Shown piece by piece: positions 1 through 8,472 of a stretch of DNA of 64,000 nt. Source of the stretch: Limisphaerales bacterium (GTDB lineage Bacteria > Verrucomicrobiota > Verrucomicrobiia > Limisphaerales > SXTU01); the NCBI GenBank assembly GCA_009773355.1, contig WRPG01000011.1, forward strand, positions 116,091-180,090, written 5' to 3'. The stretch's first letter is position 1. Every line of letters begins with the position of its first letter. The notes beneath the pieces are model-generated. The model ran no database searches. It was not told where the DNA came from and was given only the letters and a program-made list of their open reading frames with translations. The position numbers and the translations under genes are program-made.

Positions 1-406
1 CGCCGGTCATCACCTTCATCGCCTTGAGCTCGGGCAGGTGGTCGCCCACCGGATCGTCGAGCAGAACCTTGCCCTCCTCCAGCAGGACGAGCGTGGCGAC
101 GCTGGTGACGAGCTTCGACATCGAGTAGACCCGGCAGATCGTGTCCTTCTGCATGGGGAGCTTGTGCTCCAAGTCGCGCCAGCCCGCGGCCTCGAAGTCC
201 ACGATCTTCCCGTCGCGCGCGATGAGCCAGACGATGCCGGCCTGCTTCCCCTCGTCCACGAGCCCGCGCATCGTCCGGTGCAACACCTCCAGCCGGTGCG
301 GATCGAAGCCCGCAGCTCCGGGCGGGGTGCTGGGAAGCTGCGCGGCCAGCGGGAGGCTGGCGAGGGCGCTGAGAGCGATGGCGAGGCGGATGGTGCGCAG
401 GTTCAT
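1..406 (-). CDS. Serine hydrolase / beta-lactamase-family protein (partial, runs off left edge)
   Basis: Minus-strand translation MNLRTIRLAIALSALASLPLAA...DTICRVYSMSKLVTSVATLVLLEEGKVLLDDPVGDHLPEL; SxxK motif (SMSK) typical of class C beta-lactamase/esterase fold. Confidence 0.8.
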   Translation of the reverse strand, partial: MNLRTIRLAIALSALASLPLAAQLPSTPPGAAGFDPHRLEVLHRTMRGLVDEGKQAGIVWLIARDGKIVDFEAAGWRDLEHKLPMQKDTICRVYSMSKLVTSVATLVLLEEGKVLLDDPVGDHLPELKAMKVMTG

Positions 407-2526
407 GGGGCTTTGAGTTGTCGGATCCATTCTGTCAGGACGGGCAGGGCCGGGGAAAGCTCGTCGTTCACCGACACCTGCGGCATGCGGAAGGCGTCGT
501 TGCGCTGGAGCCGGAGCAGGAGGACGGATTTGGCGGGATGGCCCGGCGTCACCACGCGCGCGCCGGCGATGCCGAGGTCGCCGGCCATCAGTTCGCCGTT
601 GAGGAGCTTCTGTTCCGCGAGCGGGGTCGTGATGCGAGCGTCGAAGAATCCCCGCGAGGGGCCGCCGGGCCGGTGGCACGCGGAGCAGTTCACATCAAGA
701 TAGGAGCGAACGCGCAAATCGGGTGGTGCGGAGGTGTCGCCGAGGGGCGCGAGGCGCGGGAGGCCGGCGAAGTCCGCGTCGCGCAGCCTCGGGGTGAGCC
801 AGCCGCGCGTGTTCCATTCCTGAAGCTGTCGGCCGCGGTTGAGCTGGCGCGTGTTGACGGGCAGCAGGAACCCGGTGACGACGAAGTCGAGGTTCAACTG
901 CTGCTCCACGCCGGGCGAAAACCATCGCCGCCCCGGCGGGCCGGGCACCGGCACAATCTCCGAGTCCTCGACGAGCGCGGCATCGCGCCCGTCCGCCGCC
1001 CAGCGATACGCGGCGGCGCGGACGACGCGCGGGCCGGTGAACCACATCATGTGCGTCTCAAACGGCGTGCCGGCCGGATCGAGTTCATAGTGCTGCGCCA
1101 CGACCGAGCCGGCCGGGAACTCCCACTCGCCCTCGGCCGTGAACTTGATGGCCGCACCCGGCGGCACAGAGATCCAGCGCCGCGCACGCACGCCGGGCTG
1201 CCACGGCGGCGCGTTGATTTCAAAGGCGGTGAACCCGTCGCGCGGGCGCGGTTCCGGGAGTGAGGGGAAGACGCCCGTTTCAGAAAGGCGTTTGGGAATC
1301 GGCGGCGCTGCTGCCAGGCTCGCAGCACCCTTCTCACCGACGTGGCGGATGCGCACGAGCGAGCCGCTGTTCGCCGTGAACTTTTTCCCATCGCGCCAGA
1401 TCGTGCCGCGATTGAGCACGAGCAGCGAGCCATCCGGCGCGACCTCGACGGCCACGGGCGCGTTGCAGCCCTTGGCGAACGTGACCACGTTCGTCGGCGC
1501 GTCGGAATCGAGCGCCTTGACCCAGCGCGCCGCCCAGTCGGCGAAGAAGAACTTGCCGCGCCACGGGTCCGGGAAGAAGCCGGCGGCGCTCTCCGGGCGC
1601 TGGGCGCGCGGATAGAACGCCGCGCCCACGATGCTGCGCCCGATCACCGGCGGATAGGCATGGAGCGGGTTCTGGAACGCGGTATTCGTGGACATGCCCT
1701 CGGCTTTCGGCCAGCCGTAGTTCCCGCCCCGCACGATCTCGTTGACTTCCTCCCACGAGGTTTGCCCCACGTCGGTCGCGAAGAGGCGGCCCGTCTCCCG
1801 CTGAAACGCGAGGCCGAAGGGATTGCGCAGGCCGAGCGCCCAGATCGCGCGATACTTGCCCGAGGTCTGCGCGTGAAACGGGTTGTCCCCGGGGATGGTG
1901 CCGTCGGGATTGAGGCGGAGGATTTTGCCCGAGAGCGTGTCCAGCATCTGCGAGGTGCAGACGCCGTCGCTCGGAATGATCGGCTCGCCGATGGCGACGT
2001 AGAGCCTGCCGTCCGGCCCGAAGCGCAGCGGCCCGCCCTGGTGGCCGGCGGGGTGCCTGCCGCCGCGCTTCGACTGGTCGTCGCCCTCGAGCAGCACCTG
2101 CTCGCTGGCGGGGTCCACGGTGTTGCCGTGCAGCGTGAACCGCGAGAGCACATGGTGCGGAAAGGGCCGGTCCGTGACATAGAGCACGAACAGTTGCGGC
2201 GTGAACGGAAAGTCCGGATGCGGCGCCAGCCCCACCAGGCCGCGCTCCCAGTAATCATCCACGCGCAGGTTGAGCGCGGGCTTCTCCAGCAGCCGGCCGT
2301 CCTTCCAGACGCGGATGATGCCGGTCTGGTCCGCGATGAGGATGCGCCCGTCCGGCAGCGGCGCGATGGCCGTGGCGGCGTTGAGGCCGGTGGCCAGCGT
2401 CTCCTCGATGAAACCGGCGGGCAGTTCGGCACCGTGAACGAGGACTGTTGCGGTGGCACACGCCAACGCCAGCAACGGGCGGCAACGCCAAATGGTGCGA
2501 CGTGGGCTATGGCCGGTTCGGTTCAT
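403..2526 (-). CDS. PQQ-dependent sugar dehydrogenase-like beta-propeller with C-terminal cytochrome c motif
   Basis: ORF 707 aa; GFIEETLATGLNAATAIAPLPDGRILIADQTG, LRNPFGLAFQRETGRLFATDVGQTSWEEVNEI (glucose/sorbosone dehydrogenase signature); CSACH heme motif. Confidence 0.85.
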   Translation of the reverse strand: MNRTGHSPRRTIWRCRPLLALACATATVLVHGAELPAGFIEETLATGLNAATAIAPLPDGRILIADQTGIIRVWKDGRLLEKPALNLRVDDYWERGLVGLAPHPDFPFTPQLFVLYVTDRPFPHHVLSRFTLHGNTVDPASEQVLLEGDDQSKRGGRHPAGHQGGPLRFGPDGRLYVAIGEPIIPSDGVCTSQMLDTLSGKILRLNPDGTIPGDNPFHAQTSGKYRAIWALGLRNPFGLAFQRETGRLFATDVGQTSWEEVNEIVRGGNYGWPKAEGMSTNTAFQNPLHAYPPVIGRSIVGAAFYPRAQRPESAAGFFPDPWRGKFFFADWAARWVKALDSDAPTNVVTFAKGCNAPVAVEVAPDGSLLVLNRGTIWRDGKKFTANSGSLVRIRHVGEKGAASLAAAPPIPKRLSETGVFPSLPEPRPRDGFTAFEINAPPWQPGVRARRWISVPPGAAIKFTAEGEWEFPAGSVVAQHYELDPAGTPFETHMMWFTGPRVVRAAAYRWAADGRDAALVEDSEIVPVPGPPGRRWFSPGVEQQLNLDFVVTGFLLPVNTRQLNRGRQLQEWNTRGWLTPRLRDADFAGLPRLAPLGDTSAPPDLRVRSYLDVNCSACHRPGGPSRGFFDARITTPLAEQKLLNGELMAGDLGIAGARVVTPGHPAKSVLLLRLQRNDAFRMPQVSVNDELSPALPVLTEWIRQLKAP

Positions 2527-4378
2527 GGCGGGTCACGGTGAGGTTGCCAATGGTCACATCGGTGTTGTGTGAGACGACGAGCGCGCCGCCAGCGGGGATG
2601 GCGTTGCGATCCTCGGTGGTTTCAAAGTCCCACGCAGCGGGTTCAGGCTGGCCCTCTTTCCAAGACTTCACGCGATAGCGTGCGGCGGCGCCGGGCAGGG
2701 TGTCCACGCGGAGCTTGAGCTGGTAGCGGATGCCCAGCTCCACGCGGCGTGGCTGCGGCTCGACCGCATGGGAAGCCCGCTTGTTTGCGCTTCCGCCGTG
2801 GAATATCCGCCAGGAGCTTTGCTCGAGCTTCTCCGCGAGGCGGAACTCGGCGACGGCACCGAGCGGATACCATTGAACGTGCGGCTGCTTCTTGTCGGCG
2901 AAGTGGCCGGGGAAACGCGCGGCGATGGCCGCGTGCGAAACCCCGTGGGTGGGCGGGCCTTTGAGTGGCGGGGCGTAGCTGTGAAAGGTGACGGCGACGG
3001 TCACGGTGTAGTCCGTCCAAGTGCGGTCGCCGAAGGCGAGGATGCGGTCGTAATACGGTTCGAGGATGCGCACGCCGTCGCGCTCCAGCTTCCAGTGGCC
3101 GTCCACGACCTGCACCGCGTCGGTGATGGACTTCACCTGGCTCCAATCAACGGTGTAGGGCAGCGGCCAAATGTTGCCGCGATGGCAATGCACTGTGACG
3201 CCGCGTTCCGCGCGCTGACCGGCGGTGTCCGTGGCGATGAGGCTCACGGTGTTTGCTCCGTCGCGCAACGCGTCGAAGTCGAGGTCCACGTTGAAGTCGC
3301 CCTGGCGGGCGAGGCGATAGCCGTCAGCACCCACCGAGAGCCGCACGGGCGCGGCGCCGTTGAGCGAATACTCGACCGTCGCAAGCGTCCCCGGTGATGT
3401 CACGCGGCCAAGGATGTTGACCCACATCTGCGGCACGCCGAGGCGGCCAAAGTGCTGCTCGTCGCCATGCCACACGTCAATCACGGGCGGCGCGGGCAGC
3501 GTGGCGGCCCTCGGCTTGGAGGCCGGCGTGCGGATGCGTTTCACCTCGGCCTCGATGGCAGTCTGCTCGGTGGCCGAGGTGAAACTGACACTGAACTTCG
3601 CGGGCAGGGTGGTGAGGGGCGGCGTGTGCTGCTTCGGGTCATCCCAGCCGGGCCGGCCGAAGCCGAAGACGGTCATCAGCGGCAGCGGTTCGCGCGCGCT
3701 GGGCGTGTAGGGCCACGGTGCGTAACTGGCGTCCGCGCCGTCATCCTGATGGTCCACCAGCAGCAGCGCGTGCGGCGATTCCTTCGCGCCGAACACGACC
3801 CAAGGCACGGCCTCGACCCAAGGCCGGCTCAACGGCGTGCGGTGGCCGTGCGGACGGATGACGAAATCCTCCGCCGTGTCCAGCACGCCGCCGGGCGTGC
3901 CTTCGTAGATGAACCAGTAGTTCCCGGGAATCTTCCGCAGCGTCAGCGTCGCGTGCGTGGGAAAGAAATCCCAGTCGCAGGCCGCATCGCCGTTCTTCGT
4001 TTCCGAGTGGATGCGGACATGGCCCGGCTCGCGCAGCGTGACGGTGGAAGTGAACCAGTTGGCATTCGTGTATTGGCCGAAGCCGTAGCCGCAGTGGAAG
4101 TATTTCACCGGCTGGCCGCACTTGGGCAGCCCGCGATACTCGCCCGCCGAGCGCCCGCCGTGCCGATAGGAAATCCAGTCGTGCCCATCGCGGTCGAGAA
4201 TGCTCGCGAAGCCCGCGCCGCGCTTGCCGTAAAGATACGTTGCGGTGGGCGTCTCGACCTTGAAGCACTCCAGGTCGCCAAAGAGCGTCACGTCCGAGAC
4301 GCGCAGGTCAGCGCCACCCGCTGCGCAGGCCAGCGCGAGCAGGAGGAAAAGAGTGGCGGGTGATTTCATGCGGGCCAA
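2507..4378 (-). CDS. Secreted hypothetical protein (623 aa), N-terminal domain shared with the 8473-10752 protein
   Basis: Signal peptide; FKVETPTATYLYGKRGAGFASILDRDGHDWISYR motif; overlaps previous gene by 20 nt. Confidence 0.7.
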   Translation of the reverse strand: MARMKSPATLFLLLALACAAGGADLRVSDVTLFGDLECFKVETPTATYLYGKRGAGFASILDRDGHDWISYRHGGRSAGEYRGLPKCGQPVKYFHCGYGFGQYTNANWFTSTVTLREPGHVRIHSETKNGDAACDWDFFPTHATLTLRKIPGNYWFIYEGTPGGVLDTAEDFVIRPHGHRTPLSRPWVEAVPWVVFGAKESPHALLLVDHQDDGADASYAPWPYTPSAREPLPLMTVFGFGRPGWDDPKQHTPPLTTLPAKFSVSFTSATEQTAIEAEVKRIRTPASKPRAATLPAPPVIDVWHGDEQHFGRLGVPQMWVNILGRVTSPGTLATVEYSLNGAAPVRLSVGADGYRLARQGDFNVDLDFDALRDGANTVSLIATDTAGQRAERGVTVHCHRGNIWPLPYTVDWSQVKSITDAVQVVDGHWKLERDGVRILEPYYDRILAFGDRTWTDYTVTVAVTFHSYAPPLKGPPTHGVSHAAIAARFPGHFADKKQPHVQWYPLGAVAEFRLAEKLEQSSWRIFHGGSANKRASHAVEPQPRRVELGIRYQLKLRVDTLPGAAARYRVKSWKEGQPEPAAWDFETTEDRNAIPAGGALVVSHNTDVTIGNLTVTRHEPNRP

Positions 4379-4388
4379 CGGGGCCGGG

Positions 4389-5306
4389 TCAGTTGTTCGA
4401 GATGTGTTTCAAGCTGTCCGCGATGAAACCGAAGACGCGGCGGTCGGTGTTCTGAATCTTCAAATCAATGCCGTGGCCCGCGCCGGGGACGACGACCAGC
4501 TCGTGGGGGATTTTCAACTTGGTGAGATGGGCGCACCAGTCGAGGTTGGGCTGATAGTTGGAGTCCTTGTCCCCGACCACCACCATGAGGCGAATCTTCG
4601 GAGCACCGGCGCGATTGGCGTAGAGTGTCGCGTTGTCCCAGGAGTTGTCCTTGGCGTTGATGAGCTTGGATTCGCCGCGACCGCCCGCGCCGGTCTCGGA
4701 CATGGACTTTTCGCGCTGATGCCCGCCCGACATGGCGACGCCGGTGCCGATGAGTTTGGGATGCTTGAGGATAATGCGCCCCGTGGCGCGGCCGCCCATC
4801 GAGTGGCCCAGCATCACTCGGCCCTCGGGGGCGGCGATGGTGCGGTAGGTCCGGTCAATGTGCGCGACCAGCTCGATGAAGCCGGTGCCGCCCTTCGAAT
4901 CCGCGGTGTCGATGTAGTTCGGGTTGCCGCCGTTCACGACGACGAAGAACGCCGCCGGGTAATCCTCAGACGTGAGCATGGGGCGCAGCGACGGGTAGCC
5001 TTGCACGCCCCGGCCCTCGTTGCCGTTGCCGCCGTGCAGGTAGTAGATGACCGGGAAGCGCCGGGCCTTGGCGTCCGGCGCATCGTAGCCGCGCGGGAGC
5101 GCCACGAAGTAGCCGATGTCCGTTGTGTTTGCCTTGCTGAAAAACGTGCCGTGGGTCAGTGCAGGGTCGGCCTTGATGGACGGCGGCACGACGTTGACCC
5201 ACTTTGCGGTGCCGGCTACGGGAGGCTCGGCCTTGTCTTGGGCAGCCAGCGACGAGGCGAGGAACATCACCAAGCAAAACCGGGAAATGAAGCTGTTGGT
5301 TTTCAT
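4389..5306 (-). CDS. Secreted esterase (esterase D/feruloyl esterase-like)
   Basis: MKTNSFISRFCLVMFLASSLAAQ signal; YYLHGGNGNEGRG, VMLGHSMGGRATG (GHSMGG nucleophile elbow), GHGID. Confidence 0.8.
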   Translation of the reverse strand: MKTNSFISRFCLVMFLASSLAAQDKAEPPVAGTAKWVNVVPPSIKADPALTHGTFFSKANTTDIGYFVALPRGYDAPDAKARRFPVIYYLHGGNGNEGRGVQGYPSLRPMLTSEDYPAAFFVVVNGGNPNYIDTADSKGGTGFIELVAHIDRTYRTIAAPEGRVMLGHSMGGRATGRIILKHPKLIGTGVAMSGGHQREKSMSETGAGGRGESKLINAKDNSWDNATLYANRAGAPKIRLMVVVGDKDSNYQPNLDWCAHLTKLKIPHELVVVPGAGHGIDLKIQNTDRRVFGFIADSLKHISNN

Positions 5307-6097
5307 TTGATGTTCATGAGCAGGGCGGCCGTGGCCTCCGGCTGGCGCAGCATCGGGTAGTGGTCGCCTTCGATGATGTGCACTGGCCAGCCACGGTCGC
5401 GCGCACGCACGGTCGAAAAATAGAACGTGTCTGCCTCGGCTCGCTGGCCTTTCGCCACGGTGAGGATGACCGTCCTGGGAATCTTCGCGGCGGCGGGGTT
5501 TTTCAGCGCGACGGTTTCGGTGAAAGTCTTGAACGGCTGCGGCACCTGGCGCGGGGGCGGCGCGCTGGCCTTCATGGCCGGACGGACGAGGAAGCCGTCC
5601 TTGACGTTCTTGGTCGAGTCGGGCGCGTCGGGCCGGCGCGTGGTCATCAGGCTCTCCCCGTCCAGCGGGAGAAACGCGTCGAGGTAGATGACGTGGCGGA
5701 TGCGCTCCGGGATGCGCTCGGCGACGCCGGCAATCACGAAGCCGGCGTAGCTGTGCCCCAGCAGGTTCACGTCGCGCAGGTCCTCGAAAAGGATGAGGTT
5801 GACGATGTCCTCGATGTGCGTGCTGAGGCCGATGTTGGTCGTGGCGGTATGAAAATGCTCGCCGAGGCCGCTCAACGACGGCCGGTAAGTCTTCCAGCCC
5901 TTCGCCTCCATGAGCGCGGCGACCTGCTTGAACTGCCAGCCGCCGCCGGAAGCGCCGTGGACGAAGAGCATGACGGGCTTCTGCGGTGGCGCGGTCTGGT
6001 TGGCGGACGGCAGGGCGGACGGCGTCTGGCCCGAAGCGGCGGCGGCGCAGAGCAAACAAATCCACGTCAAAAGATAATGAAAAGCTGATGTGCTCAT
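5303..6097 (-). CDS. Alpha/beta hydrolase
   Basis: VMLFVHGASGGGWQFKQVAALMEAKGWKTYRPSLSGLGEH...NLLGHSYAGFVI (GHSYAG); start taken at internal ATG 6097. Confidence 0.8.
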   Translation of the reverse strand: MSTSAFHYLLTWICLLCAAAASGQTPSALPSANQTAPPQKPVMLFVHGASGGGWQFKQVAALMEAKGWKTYRPSLSGLGEHFHTATTNIGLSTHIEDIVNLILFEDLRDVNLLGHSYAGFVIAGVAERIPERIRHVIYLDAFLPLDGESLMTTRRPDAPDSTKNVKDGFLVRPAMKASAPPPRQVPQPFKTFTETVALKNPAAAKIPRTVILTVAKGQRAEADTFYFSTVRARDRGWPVHIIEGDHYPMLRQPEATAALLMNIK

Positions 6098-7470
6098 CGG
6101 ACGGGTGCGACCTCCTTCTCCCACGCGGCCAGCAGTCCGCGCAATCGTTCGGCGTCCGCCGGGCGGCTGGCGAGCAGGTCGTGCGCTTCGGACTCGTCGG
6201 CGTCGAGGTCGAAGAGTCCCTCGACATCCGTGCGCTTGCCCACCACCCGGATGACATACTTCAACGCGCCGTCACGCGCGCCTTTCCAAGTGCTGTCGCC
6301 ACGGCGCTGCCGCCAGAAGACGGTGCGCGGCACCTCGGGCTGCTTGTCCGCGAGGCGGGCGAGCACATCCTGGCCATCGAAGGTGCGGCCCGCCGGGAGC
6401 TTCACGCCGGCGGCCCGCGCCATCGAAGCAGTCAGGTCGAAAGTCAAAGCCACTTGTTTGCTGATGGTCCCCGCCGGGAGCGTGCCGGGCCAGCGGACGA
6501 TGCACGGCACGCGGATGCCGCCCTCAAACGTCGTGCCCTTGCTGCCCCGCAGGCCCGTGGGCCGGGCGCTGGCGGTGCCGCCGTTGTCGCTCGTGAAGAC
6601 GACGAGCGTGTTGCTGGCGAGGCCCGCCTTGTCCAGCGCGGCGAGGACGCGGCCAACCGCCGAGTCCATCCGCTCAATCATGGCGGCGTAAATCGCAGGC
6701 GGGGCCTTGCCCTGCGGCCAGCGCGGCGAGTCATCGGACAGCGGCTGCGGCTGCCGCTCGTCCGGGCCTTGGAACGGCGAGTGCGGCGCGGTGAACGGCA
6801 GGTAGAGAAAGAACGGACCGGCGCGGTTCGCGGCGATGAACCGCTCCGCCTCGTCGGCGATGAGGTCGGTGAAATAGCCCTCGCGTTTCTCCGGGCGCCC
6901 GTCGAGGAACAGCACCTTCTTCTGCCCGTCAGGCGTCGGCTCGACGTGATGGAAGTAGTCCATGCCACCGCCCGCGCAGTAGAGCGCGCGGTCGAAGCCA
7001 TGCGCGCCCGGCGTGAACTTGTCCTCGTAGCCAAGATGCCATTTGCCGAACAGCGCGGTGGTGTAGCCCGCGCGTTTCAGCAACTGGCCGAGTGAAGTCT
7101 CGCTGGCCGGGAGGCCCAGGTCATGGGTCGTGCGCAGCCGGATGGCATCGTCGTAGCGGCCGATGTTGCCAGAACCAATCGCGCACTCCAGGCCGCCGAC
7201 GCGCTGCTGGTAGCGCCCGGTGAGCAACGCCGTCCGCGTCGGCGAGCACTCCGGGCCGTTCGAGTAGAATTGCGTGAAGCGAACACCCTGCGTCGCCAGC
7301 CGGTCGAGGACGGGGGTGCGAATGTCCTTCACGCCGTAGCAGCCGAGATCGCGATGGCCCAGATCGTCGGCGAGGATGAAGACAATGTTCGGCTTGGGCG
7401 GCGCGGCGGCTGCACAAAGCCAAGGGGCGGCGAGTGCGATGAAGAGGAGAAAAGCCAGGTGCGCCCTCAT
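6094..7470 (-). CDS. Sulfatase (arylsulfatase family)
   Basis: KPNIVFILADDLGHRDLGCYG; ECSPTRTALLTGRYQQR formylglycine motif; signal peptide MRAHLAFLLFIALAAPWLCAAAA. Confidence 0.9.
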   Translation of the reverse strand: MRAHLAFLLFIALAAPWLCAAAAPPKPNIVFILADDLGHRDLGCYGVKDIRTPVLDRLATQGVRFTQFYSNGPECSPTRTALLTGRYQQRVGGLECAIGSGNIGRYDDAIRLRTTHDLGLPASETSLGQLLKRAGYTTALFGKWHLGYEDKFTPGAHGFDRALYCAGGGMDYFHHVEPTPDGQKKVLFLDGRPEKREGYFTDLIADEAERFIAANRAGPFFLYLPFTAPHSPFQGPDERQPQPLSDDSPRWPQGKAPPAIYAAMIERMDSAVGRVLAALDKAGLASNTLVVFTSDNGGTASARPTGLRGSKGTTFEGGIRVPCIVRWPGTLPAGTISKQVALTFDLTASMARAAGVKLPAGRTFDGQDVLARLADKQPEVPRTVFWRQRRGDSTWKGARDGALKYVIRVVGKRTDVEGLFDLDADESEAHDLLASRPADAERLRGLLAAWEKEVAPVR

Positions 7471-7574
7471 GTTCACTCCCGCGACCTTCAGGCCTTCGCT
7501 GATGGTGCAAGGTTGACCCTCGTCACCGGGATCATGGTGGCGCAAAGATCGGGAAACGGTTTGCCTTTCCGCAG

Positions 7575-8345
7575 TCATTTCTTCTCCCGCACTTTTTCCA
7601 ACAGCGCCCGGCCGAGCGCCTTCGCCTCGGGGGTGTGCTTGTGCCCGATTCCGGGCCAGGTCTTGAATTCCACGGCAAAGCCGAGCGAGCGCAACTCCCC
7701 GGTGAAACGGCGCGCGCCCTCGATGCGTGGCGGCGTGCCGGGCGGACCGCCGGAGCCACGGTCGTCCTCTCCGCAACTGACGGTGAAGGGAATGTGCTTC
7801 GCCGCACGGTTGATTCGGTCGTCCCCGTCGAGTTTTGCCCAGGACCCTCCCGAGTGTGCGGAGACGGCCGCGACGAGTTCCGGGTGGCGAAAGGCATACC
7901 GATGGGAGAACTGGGCGCCAGCGGAGAAGCCGTGCAGAAAAATCTTCGGGTGCAGCTTCCAAGTCTTGCCGGTCTGTGCGATCAGCTCCGAGAGCTTCGC
8001 TTCATGGGCCGGGCCGCTCATTTGGAAAATCTCGCGCGGCATCGTGGCCGGACGGGGGGCATCGGGATCGCGTTTGGGGTGCGCGAAACTCGGGCCAAGC
8101 ACAATCACGTCGTCGGAGTCTGTCGCCCACGACGCGACTCCGCCGGCTCCTTTGCCGGTCCCGCCCGCTCCGTGAACGGCGACGACCAGCCAGTAGGTTT
8201 TTCCAGCCACAGGTTTTTCAGTCGGCGTGTAAAGCCAGTGCGTCAGGCCGCTCGCATCCGGCATCGCAGTTTCGACGGCGTGCAGGGAACCGCAGAGCAT
8301 GGGCAGCGCGAGCGCGCCAATCAGGAGGAGCAGAAACGGTTTCAT
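7575..8345 (-). CDS. Secreted PHB-depolymerase/dienelactone-hydrolase-like esterase
   Basis: Signal peptide; YWLVVAVHGAGGTGKG, IFLHGFSAGAQFSHRYAFRHPE (GFSAG), GIGHKHT. Confidence 0.75.
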   Translation of the reverse strand: MKPFLLLLIGALALPMLCGSLHAVETAMPDASGLTHWLYTPTEKPVAGKTYWLVVAVHGAGGTGKGAGGVASWATDSDDVIVLGPSFAHPKRDPDAPRPATMPREIFQMSGPAHEAKLSELIAQTGKTWKLHPKIFLHGFSAGAQFSHRYAFRHPELVAAVSAHSGGSWAKLDGDDRINRAAKHIPFTVSCGEDDRGSGGPPGTPPRIEGARRFTGELRSLGFAVEFKTWPGIGHKHTPEAKALGRALLEKVREKK

Positions 8346-8472
8346 TGTGGTTCGAGAAATATCAGACGAATAAACGCGAGGATGCGCGCGACTGGCCGGT
8401 GCGCACCGAGGCGTTGTTCAGGCGGCGGGTTCATGCAGGAGGTAAAGTTGGAATCGCGTTCACGCATGGTGG

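Noticed and set aside
7471-7962. N-terminal extension of the sulfatase ORF (starts listed at 7962)
   Set aside because: A clear signal peptide begins at ATG 7470; the upstream part overlaps the esterase gene out of frame
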